From Oscillospiraceae bacterium (lineage in GTDB: Bacteria > Bacillota > Clostridia > Oscillospirales > Acutalibacteraceae), in contig SVOX01000084.1 in NCBI GenBank assembly GCA_015066165.1, forward strand, positions 1 to 7,250: DNA of 7,250 bases, read 5' to 3'. How positions within the stretch are numbered: the stretch's first letter is position 1; each line of letters begins with the position of its first letter. Positions 1 to 5,454 of this stretch are shown here, piece after piece. A program made the position numbers and the translations under genes. The notes below the pieces were generated by a model that worked only from the letters and a program-made list of their open reading frames with translations, did not search any database and was not told the DNA's origin.

Positions 1-115
1 CTTTTTTAAGTGTTTCGGCAACCATTTTTGCGGCAGATATTATTTTTTCGCTTTGTGTTTTGCGAATTTCATTTAAAATATCAATTATTTTATCACAGTA
101 AGTATCAAATAACAT
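1..115 (-). CDS. SIS-domain sugar isomerase-like protein, N-terminal fragment
   Basis: Only the first 38 codons are present; the gene continues beyond the left edge. The translation starts MLFDTYCDKI and contains TQSE followed by an AA pair. It aligns without gaps to the first 38 residues of the complete SIS protein at 3509-4258, with 13 of 38 identical, including the TQSE block (residues 20-23). By that similarity it should be a second member of the UPF0309-type SIS family, proteins that bind sugar phosphates or related ligands. The ATG at 115 is preceded by AGGTGA four bases upstream and by a consensus promoter, so the start is well supported. It shares direction with the operon but has its own promoter and lies 137 bp beyond the acetyltransferase gene. 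The SIS fold itself lies outside the window, so the assignment rests on the N-terminal helix alone. Confidence 0.72.
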   Translation of the reverse strand, partial: MLFDTYCDKIIDILNEIRKTQSEKIISAAKMVAETLKK

Positions 116-131
116 ATTATCACCTAAAAAT

Positions 132-160
132 ATTATACATATTAAAATAAGACGTGTCAA
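132..160 (-). promoter_or_regulatory. Consensus sigma-A promoter of the left SIS gene
   Basis: On the minus strand, TTGACA (155-160) and TATAAT (132-137) are both perfect hexamers separated by exactly 17 bp. The expected start of transcription, about seven bases past the -10, falls near 125, directly at the AGGTGA ribosome binding site (120-125). This would give a leader of only about 10 nt before the ATG at 115. The site lets the left SIS gene be transcribed independently of the operon upstream. Confidence 0.85.
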
Positions 161-208
161 TAAATGATAGAAATTCTCAATATAACAGTTTAGTGTTGTT
201 ATACAATT

Positions 209-240
209 GTAGGGACAGGCATATTTACGCCGGTCCCTAC
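209..240. repeat. GTAGGGAC...GTCCCTAC palindrome, dispersed-repeat type
   Basis: Perfect 8-bp arms GTAGGGAC (209-216) and GTCCCTAC (233-240) enclose an A/G mismatch, a further 3-bp GGC/GCC stem (218-220 with 229-231) and an 8-nt loop. It starts 13 bp after the stop codon of the acetyltransferase gene. No T-run follows on the minus strand, so it is not a standard intrinsic terminator, although it could stabilise the 3' end of the operon mRNA. Short palindromes ending in GTAGGG/CCCTAC recur in intergenic regions of many clostridial genomes. I think this is one of them, but a single copy in the window cannot show it. Confidence 0.6.
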
Positions 241-252
241 TAATTTAAATTA

Positions 253-1017
253 CTAACATTTTTCAGCCAAGCAATAAGGGTTTTCTTTTAATGCATTTTC
301 AACATCGTCCCACAATTTTTGAGCATCAAAAATATAGGTTTCGGCTTCTAATAATTTGACAGTAGTCAAAGGCAAAACTTCGGCTAATTTATCAAAATTA
401 TGTGCCCAACCCGATTCACGTGCAAAAACGTGGAAAAACTCTCGCTTATGTTCTTTGCCTTGCTCATCAATACAAATATAATCACGATGAAATTTAGGGT
501 CAGAAAAATCAACCCCAAAAGCATAAGGCACTTTACAAGAAATTTCCAAGCCGTGAAGCAAGGTGTTCTTTTTAAGACCGCAACCAACAAGCAATATTTT
601 ACCACCGGCATTTTTAAGCTTCATAATGGGTGAATTTTGATCTAAACAGTTTTGGTCATCGTGGTGATTGGCTACATAAAATTCCTTATCTTTGCCCCAA
701 ACCGCTAAAGAATGTGTTGGATGAAGACTGCGAACAACTCCCTCGCCTTTGCGAAAAACTTCAGGTATCATACCAACGCAAGAAGGTGAAGTTTTAATAT
801 CAAATACAGGGTTAGCACCGTTTACATTTTCATAAGTAAAGGTTGGGAACATTAAAGTTCCCTCTTTACCTACTGCTTCTTTGAAAGCGTCAATTACGGT
901 ATCAATACCGCCTTGTACCTCACCCAAAGATTTATAAGAAGCGTGGATAAGAAGTTTATCACCCTTATTTATACCCAGTTCTTTTAAATTTTTAACAATA
1001 TCAAGTTTTGAATACAT
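253..1017 (-). CDS. AAC(3)-family N-acetyltransferase, probably an amino-sugar acetylase
   Basis: This 254-aa protein has the usual length and motif order of the AAC(3)/YokD family, which transfers acetyl from acetyl-CoA to an amine. Visible motifs are HASYKSLG (residues 25-32), GTLMFPTF (53-60), RSLHPTHS (96-103), GGKILLVGCG (138-147) and NTLLHGLE (151-158); the last contains the conserved His155 and Glu158. There is no signal peptide, so it is cytoplasmic. It is the last gene of the five-gene operon, starting 5 bp after the upstream stop. Its AAAGG ribosome binding site lies in the last codons of that gene, which suggests coupled translation. Known members modify aminoglycoside antibiotics, but many relatives have other or unknown substrates. 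With glycosidases and an SIS protein in the same transcript, an amino sugar or amino-sugar glycoside is the likelier acceptor. Family assignment is firm; the substrate is inferred. Confidence 0.9.
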   Translation of the reverse strand: MYSKLDIVKNLKELGINKGDKLLIHASYKSLGEVQGGIDTVIDAFKEAVGKEGTLMFPTFTYENVNGANPVFDIKTSPSCVGMIPEVFRKGEGVVRSLHPTHSLAVWGKDKEFYVANHHDDQNCLDQNSPIMKLKNAGGKILLVGCGLKKNTLLHGLEISCKVPYAFGVDFSDPKFHRDYICIDEQGKEHKREFFHVFARESGWAHNFDKLAEVLPLTTVKLLEAETYIFDAQKLWDDVENALKENPYCLAEKC

Positions 1018-1022
1018 TGTAA

Positions 1023-2132
1023 TTACCTTTTGTTAATTTTTGTAAACCAGTCACGCATAACCTTTTCTGCGGGTTTGCCTTGAATAGTAAATCCACGGTC
1101 ACCGTTAGGGTCGCCATGATATTGCGGACGGCGTTGGGTTTCGTCCCATTTCCACCACAAAAGTCCCATCCAGCCCGGAACATCCATAAACGTTTGGAAA
1201 GATGCCTCCATATAATTCGCTTGTTCCTCGCCGTCGTATGGAGTATCCCACAAATAGTTGGTAGGATACATTGAACAACCGTGTGCTGAACGAATACCGT
1301 ATTCGGTAAACAATATTGGTTTATTGCCAAAGCGTTCCATAATAGATTTAATTTTTTCCTTACGTGAAGAAAGATATTCTTTCATTTCTTCAACCGTAGG
1401 TGTTGGACGGTTAACGGCTTCGGGGTTTGAAACGTGGTTCATATTAGGTGTGGGGGGTGCTGCAGGTGGATAGTAACTGTATGCCAAGAAGTCAACCTTG
1501 TTTATCCACTCAAGGTCAAATGTTTTACGAGATACAAAAGTAAATTCGTAAGTAATTGGACCCGAATAATGTTTGCGAACTTCTTCAATTACTTCTTCCC
1601 AATATGCATTTTGACCTTCGGTTGGTACACATTCGGCACCAATCATCAAAGCATCAATTCCTGCTCTTTCTGCAAGTTGAGCATAATAACGCATACCCTC
1701 AATATATGAATTAAACCATTCACGCCAATAGTCAGTACGGATACCTTCAATATGACGGCAGTCGGTTTCATTTGGGAACTGTACCTTGTGCATTGCCGCA
1801 CCGTCAAGTGGAGTAAGACATGGTTTTAAAATAACTCTAACACCGTTATCATGTAAAAGTTTTGTCATTTCAACAATTTCGGTATCGGTCGAAGTATATT
1901 CAAAATCCATAAACAACTTACGTGAAAATACCTTTTCTTGACAGAGGTTTACGTTAAGAGTTGTCCAGTTAATACCCATTTTGTTCATCAAAGCGGGTTG
2001 CTCTTTTGACTTTTCGGTTGCATAGTAACCACGCTTATTCATAAAACCAAAATTGGTACCACAAACAAGTTCATTAAAAATTGGGTGGTCTTTAAATCTT
2101 TCAGGGATATTAATATAATCGGGATGTTTCAT
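1023..2132 (-). CDS. GH113-like (clan GH-A) glycoside hydrolase
   Basis: This 369-aa protein has the features of a (beta/alpha)8 retaining glycosidase. IGAEC (residues 164-168) fits the strand-4 acid/base, Glu167, and LFTEYGI (274-280) fits the strand-7 nucleophile, Glu277; both are 110 residues apart. Aromatic strand ends include AYSYYPP (217-223) and LLWWKWDE (324-331). The arrangement resembles GH113, whose characterised members are beta-mannanases, but similarity to this family is judged by eye and the substrate is open. There is no signal peptide, so it should act on imported oligosaccharides. The ATG at 2132 is chosen because AAGGAG sits six bases upstream; an in-frame ATG at 2216 would overlap the preceding gene by over 70 bp and has no such site. 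It is fourth in the operon, 10 bp after the GH20-like gene. Confidence 0.75.
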   Translation of the reverse strand: MKHPDYINIPERFKDHPIFNELVCGTNFGFMNKRGYYATEKSKEQPALMNKMGINWTTLNVNLCQEKVFSRKLFMDFEYTSTDTEIVEMTKLLHDNGVRVILKPCLTPLDGAAMHKVQFPNETDCRHIEGIRTDYWREWFNSYIEGMRYYAQLAERAGIDALMIGAECVPTEGQNAYWEEVIEEVRKHYSGPITYEFTFVSRKTFDLEWINKVDFLAYSYYPPAAPPTPNMNHVSNPEAVNRPTPTVEEMKEYLSSRKEKIKSIMERFGNKPILFTEYGIRSAHGCSMYPTNYLWDTPYDGEEQANYMEASFQTFMDVPGWMGLLWWKWDETQRRPQYHGDPNGDRGFTIQGKPAEKVMRDWFTKINKR

Positions 2133-2138
2133 AATTTT

Positions 2139-2144
2139 CTCCTT
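2139..2144 (-). promoter_or_regulatory. Ribosome binding site fixing the GH113-like start
   Basis: AAGGAG on the minus strand lies six bases before the ATG at 2132. Its first two bases are the last two of the TAA stop (2143-2145) of the GH20-like gene. It decides for the short start over the in-frame ATG at 2216 and suggests that the two genes are translated in a coupled way. Confidence 0.8.
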
Positions 2145-3495
2145 ATTTATACCATTTTGCCGCAAAGTTTTTCTTAACTTCGTCGCAAGGTTTCTTACCA
2201 CACCATTGCAAAGCACCTGAATATACTACTGAAGGCACTGCAGTTTGTGGCTTGTGCCAAGTTGTTTGCAAAATACCGTGACTGCCGCGTTTTTTACAAA
2301 TTTCAACCATACTTTCAGTACCAACATCGTTGAGGAATGGTGAATAAATGGTTTCAAAGCCCTTCTTTTCAAAGAATTCAGGGTCGTACCAGTTTTTACC
2401 GGGGTTATCGTGAGTCCAAACGTTGATAAGAATATTCTTTGGTAACAAGTCAACACTTTCTTCTCTACACTTCCAATAAAGAGCGTCCATAGAGCAGTAA
2501 AGCATATCGCCCCACATAACCATTTTAACATTTCTTTCACTCAAATAAGAGTTAAGATATGACAAATGCTTAATAAGAAGAATATCACTGCTTATACGGC
2601 GGTCTTCTTCGGTAGAGCCAAAGCAAAACGCCTTGTCACAACCTGTGTGAAGATATGGCGGATTGCGGAACATTTCAAGAAGTTCGTCCATAAGTAAACG
2701 CAAGAATTTTTGAGTTTTTGGATTTTCAGTTGCAAAACACCAACCGCCAGGTACGTACATATCAGCCATATCAGGACGTTGGTCAAGAACAGTGTGTTTA
2801 CGTGAAATAATTCTACTCCAAGCCGCATGTGAAGTCAAGTTTTGTTGAGGTATTGGTTGAATATGTAAACAGTCATATGCAAAATCTACCAAATCTTTAA
2901 CTTCTTCCTTGGTGTAAGCATTGGGCCAATGTGCATAGTCAAGACTATATGGGAACATACCCCAAAACTCAACAAAAATGTGATTATAACCGCTAAGCGC
3001 CGCAGTTTTCATCATCATTTTAATATGTTCAAGTGTGCTTTCTTCCTTTTCGGTACCGTCATCAGGACGGAAAACACAAGTATGAACCGCACGGAAAGGA
3101 ATGTTCGGATAATCGTCGATATACATCTGTGGCATTTCGCCCAACTCTTCACTCATACGGATAAATGCCTTAAGACCTAAAAGCATTGCCTTTTCATCTT
3201 TACCAATAATAACAACACTGTCTTCGCTTATGTCAAGGAAATATTCTTCGTCGTTTTGGAAAGTATATTCCTTTTCTTCAATGTTTTCTTTACCAATAGA
3301 AAGCACAGCTGCATCGGTATCATACCAAACAACTTCAGGTTTGCTTTCATATCCTGCAAGACCTAAAAGATATTCCATTGTGGTATCAACGTTGGTATAA
3401 ATCGGCGCTTTTGCATCTTTCTTTAAAAAACCGCCTTTTACAGTCAATTTTTTTGGCTTAATCAAAAGTTTTGATAAAATTTCGTTCTTTTTCAT
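2143..3495 (-). CDS. GH20-like protein (beta-hexosaminidase fold) with altered catalytic pair
   Basis: The 450-aa protein resembles GH20 exo-beta-N-acetylhexosaminidases. Residues 1 to about 125 look like the alpha/beta GH20b domain (EEYFLDISEDSVVIIG at 83-98, then LLGLKAF). The barrel begins at IDDYPNIPFRAVHTCVFRP (126-144). Further GH20-like blocks are an H-x-x-W segment (SHAAWS, 222-227), HTGCDKAF (283-290) and VMWGDM (326-331). In active GH20 enzymes the HxGxDE motif supplies the Asp-Glu pair used for substrate-assisted catalysis. Here Asp287 is kept but the following residue is Lys288, so ordinary activity is doubtful. The reading frame is otherwise intact and full length, without signal peptide. 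The ATG at 3495 is chosen for its AAAGGAG site; the in-frame ATG at 3618 would overlap the SIS gene. Third in the operon. It may be a non-catalytic binding protein, use a different mechanism, or carry a recent mutation or base error. Confidence 0.8.
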   Translation of the reverse strand: MKKNEILSKLLIKPKKLTVKGGFLKKDAKAPIYTNVDTTMEYLLGLAGYESKPEVVWYDTDAAVLSIGKENIEEKEYTFQNDEEYFLDISEDSVVIIGKDEKAMLLGLKAFIRMSEELGEMPQMYIDDYPNIPFRAVHTCVFRPDDGTEKEESTLEHIKMMMKTAALSGYNHIFVEFWGMFPYSLDYAHWPNAYTKEEVKDLVDFAYDCLHIQPIPQQNLTSHAAWSRIISRKHTVLDQRPDMADMYVPGGWCFATENPKTQKFLRLLMDELLEMFRNPPYLHTGCDKAFCFGSTEEDRRISSDILLIKHLSYLNSYLSERNVKMVMWGDMLYCSMDALYWKCREESVDLLPKNILINVWTHDNPGKNWYDPEFFEKKGFETIYSPFLNDVGTESMVEICKKRGSHGILQTTWHKPQTAVPSVVYSGALQWCGKKPCDEVKKNFAAKWYK

Positions 3496-3503
3496 TTCTA
3501 TTT

Positions 3504-3510
3504 CTCCTTT
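3504..3510 (-). promoter_or_regulatory. Ribosome binding site fixing the GH20-like start
   Basis: AAAGGAG on the minus strand is eight bases before the ATG at 3495 and shares two bases with the TAA stop (3509-3511) of the SIS gene. It rules out the in-frame ATG at 3618, which lies deep inside that gene. Confidence 0.8.
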
Positions 3511-4258
3511 AAAGCATTTTAACACGAGGTCTGTATTTTTCAAGATATTTAGCGTTTTTCTCGTCACCGCCGGGGGTATTTGCACTTGACCATACTGGCG
3601 GTGTAATTCCACGGTCAATACATTGTTTTACGCACTCGATTTCAAGCAAGTGAGCAATATAAAAATCAACAATGTTTGATACAGGTGCTATTGGTGTATC
3701 TAAACCCGGAACATTAACAACTGCGTCACCCACTGGGTTAAAATCTTCTATGCAAACGTCGGCATAATCGAAGAGATTGGTTTTATTTGGATGGCGAATA
3801 AAGTGGTCCTGTGGCATTTCTTTTTGCCACGCTTCACTTGAAACCGCAATGATTTTAACGCCGTTTTTCTTGGCTTCCATAGCAGCATCAATTGTAGCAG
3901 GGTTGATACCGATATTGTGGAAAATAATAAGCACATCATCTTTTTTAAGGTCGTAATATTTAATAATTGCGCTTCCGTAATTTACGGTTCTTTCTAGTTC
4001 TAAATATTTAAGTGCTTGATTAAATACCGAAAGACCTGTTTCCATTATAGGATTAATACAAGAAAGTCCACCGGCACGGAAGAACATTTCACCCATACAC
4101 AAAGTAGTGTGTCCGCCACCGCCATAAACATTAATAAGACGATCTTGTTCTATAGCGTCTGCCATTAAAGATGCGGCTTTTTTAATATTTTCACTTTGGG
4201 TAGCGTTTACTTTTTCAAGATTTTCTATTATTGACTTATAGTAACCAAAATCGTTCAT
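3509..4258 (-). CDS. SIS-domain protein, UPF0309-type sugar isomerase-like
   Basis: This 249-aa protein matches the UPF0309 branch of SIS-domain proteins in length and block order. It has an N-terminal helix with TQSE (20-23), VYGGGGHTTL (44-53), FFRAGG (59-64), a Rossmann-like strand and loop at VLIIFHNIGINP (109-120), GVKIIAVSSEAW (133-144), GDA (177-179) and ITPPVWSSAN near 218-227 followed by PGGDEKN. SIS proteins bind sugar phosphates and act as isomerases, deaminases, lyases or sensors. In this branch the loops are normally Ser-rich (GxGHS and SNSGRN as I recall them). Here they read GGGHT and HNIGIN, so the ligand may differ. It is second in the operon; its AGAGGA site lies in the last codons of the upstream gene and only one base separates that stop from this ATG. 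The exact reaction cannot be read from sequence. A relative begins at the left window edge. Confidence 0.87.
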   Translation of the reverse strand: MNDFGYYKSIIENLEKVNATQSENIKKAASLMADAIEQDRLINVYGGGGHTTLCMGEMFFRAGGLSCINPIMETGLSVFNQALKYLELERTVNYGSAIIKYYDLKKDDVLIIFHNIGINPATIDAAMEAKKNGVKIIAVSSEAWQKEMPQDHFIRHPNKTNLFDYADVCIEDFNPVGDAVVNVPGLDTPIAPVSNIVDFYIAHLLEIECVKQCIDRGITPPVWSSANTPGGDEKNAKYLEKYRPRVKML

Positions 4259-4259
4259 A

Positions 4260-5297
4260 TTAGTCCTCTTTCTTTAAAACACGTTTGTAGTTTCTACCTA
4301 TATTATCCCAAAGTTCAAGCGGGTCTTTAGCGGCAACTGAAGTACCGTAACCGCCACGGTAAGTCCATGTAGCCAAACGGTCAACACCCAATTCTTCGTA
4401 CATATCAACAACCTTGTCAATTTGTGCGAAATCATCGGGACGTTTGTTGTAGCCCATAAGCCAACGTTCACTTTGTTTACCGTATTTTTTAGCCATAGCA
4501 ACCGTTCTTTCGGTAATTTCACGGAAGAAACTTTCAGGTAATGACCAGTTGATAATAGTGGTTGAAAATACGTCGAAGTATGGACAACTTGCTACCATAT
4601 CCCAATTATCATAACCACGAAGTTCAGTAACGTAGTAACCGTTAAGTGTTGCGTGAACACAACAAGTGATTTCAAGATTTGGGTTATACTCTTTAAGTGC
4701 TTTTGAAGTATCAGATAAAGTAAAGAGTGCCTCACGCCAACGGAAATTCTTAACGTCATCGTTCATAAATTTAGGCATTTCGTAGCCGTAGTATTCTTCA
4801 AATTTCTTCATACATTCAGGACAACGGCAAGCCCAATCGTCACCTGCACCGCCTGTGATAGAAGCGTAAGATTTAGGATATGCGTAATGCGGTTCGTCCC
4901 AGAAGAAACCGTCAACTTCGGTATTTTTTGCAATTTTGAGACAAATATTTTTAAAATAATCACGGAAAGAGTTAGTGTTAAAACAAGCCGCATTAAGTAC
5001 TTCACCCGTATAAGCCGAAACTTGACGGTGGTGAATATTGTTTTGCAAGAAAAGACTTACTTGCTCACCGCCGAAGTATTTACCAATGCCCCACGGGTCA
5101 GCGATAACACGAAGTCCTAAATCGTGCGCTGCTTTTACAATATTGTTGATATTAGGGAACCAAAAGTCCATATCAAACTCTGTAATAGCAAGGATAACAG
5201 TATCGCAACCGTGCTCTTTCATTTCTTTAAAGTCTTCTACAGCGTGTTCCACATAGTTCATACCGTAGTAACTTACCGCTGTGTGTTTTATTGCCAT
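4260..5297 (-). CDS. Glycosidase-like (beta/alpha)8 protein of unrecognised family
   Basis: This 345-aa protein heads the operon. Alternating strand/helix blocks suggest a TIM barrel: DTVILAITE (32-40), GLRVIADPWG (61-70), VDGFFWDEPH (128-137), LEITCCVHA (208-216), YFDVFSTTI (240-248), RWLMGYN (278-284) and DRLATWTYRGG (306-316). The acidic FFWDEPH strand end (Asp134, Glu135) resembles catalytic strand ends of glycoside hydrolase-like barrels. A tight CRCPEC cluster (Cys157, Cys159, Cys162), followed by a Lys/Phe/Glu/Tyr-rich helix, is also seen in several uncharacterised hydrolase-like barrels and could bind metal. I cannot assign a numbered GH family. No signal peptide is present. The start at 5297 has the strongest ribosome binding site of the window (AAGGAGGG, 5305-5312, seven bases upstream) and follows the operon promoter. 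Activity on a glycan is inferred from fold and neighbours. Confidence 0.7.
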   Translation of the reverse strand: MAIKHTAVSYYGMNYVEHAVEDFKEMKEHGCDTVILAITEFDMDFWFPNINNIVKAAHDLGLRVIADPWGIGKYFGGEQVSLFLQNNIHHRQVSAYTGEVLNAACFNTNSFRDYFKNICLKIAKNTEVDGFFWDEPHYAYPKSYASITGGAGDDWACRCPECMKKFEEYYGYEMPKFMNDDVKNFRWREALFTLSDTSKALKEYNPNLEITCCVHATLNGYYVTELRGYDNWDMVASCPYFDVFSTTIINWSLPESFFREITERTVAMAKKYGKQSERWLMGYNKRPDDFAQIDKVVDMYEELGVDRLATWTYRGGYGTSVAAKDPLELWDNIGRNYKRVLKKED

Positions 5298-5328
5298 AAT
5301 AAAACCCTCCTTTTATTTTTACATTTTT

Positions 5329-5357
5329 AGTATAAAACAAAACATAAACATTGAAAA
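5329..5357 (-). promoter_or_regulatory. Candidate promoter of the five-gene operon
   Basis: On the minus strand, TATACT (5329-5334) is a good -10. It is preceded after 17 bp by TTTTCA (5352-5357), a weak -35 matching four of six consensus bases. A weak -35 with a good -10 is typical of promoters needing an activator, and the TACAAAA half-sites lie immediately upstream of it. The expected leader to the ATG at 5297 is about 25 nt. Confidence 0.6.
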
Positions 5358-5359
5358 CC

Positions 5360-5390
5360 TACAAAATGTTCAAAAAGGTGTACAAAACGA
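5360..5390. promoter_or_regulatory. Candidate AraC-type operator: two direct half-sites 21 bp apart
   Basis: TACAAAA occurs at 5360-5366 and again at 5381-5387. The shared block extends to TACAAAA-N-G, and the spacing is 21 bp, two helical turns. A related GACAAAAGG lies at 5396-5404. AraC-family proteins commonly bind direct repeats with about this spacing. The first half-site ends next to the operon -35 and the second is seven bases from the -35 of the regulator gene, so one bound dimer could activate the operon and affect its own gene. In AT-rich DNA the repeat could also be chance. Confidence 0.45.
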
Positions 5391-5393
5391 AAC

Positions 5394-5422
5394 TTGACAA
5401 AAGGTAAAAATAATGATATAAA
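5394..5422 (+). promoter_or_regulatory. Promoter of the AraC-family regulator gene
   Basis: A perfect TTGACA (5394-5399) is followed after 17 bp by TATAAA (5417-5422), preceded by TGA (5414-5416), which makes an extended -10. The expected start is near 5429, giving a leader of about 25 nt before the ATG at 5455. This is a stronger constitutive-looking promoter than that of the divergent operon. Confidence 0.75.
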
Positions 5423-5454
5423 AGATTATAAATTCTATAGAAAAGAGATATAAA

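Noticed and set aside
209..240. Intrinsic terminator for the five-gene operon
   Set aside because: The hairpin has no following T-run on the minus strand and contains an internal mismatch.
384..611. Small open frames overlapping the larger genes on either strand (for example 384-611, 1001-1330, 2226-2540, 4887-5120)
   Set aside because: They are alternative-frame readings of well-supported genes, have no ribosome binding sites or recognisable domains, and show low-complexity composition.
253..1017. Calling the AAC(3)-family gene an antibiotic resistance gene
   Set aside because: The family match is clear, but the operon context points to glycan metabolism and nothing in the sequence shows drug specificity.
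2133..2216. Longer start for the GH113-like protein at 2216
   Set aside because: It would overlap the GH20-like gene by more than 70 bp, and the added residues are basic and unlike a domain or signal peptide; AAGGAG sits properly before 2132.
3496..3618. Longer start for the GH20-like protein at 3618
   Set aside because: It would overlap the SIS gene by about 110 bp; the ATG at 3495 has a strong AAAGGAG site and begins the expected domain.
5352..5371. Catabolite-repression (cre) site near the operon promoter
   Set aside because: The TGAAAAC stretch lacks the central CG of the cre consensus and does not show the expected symmetry.
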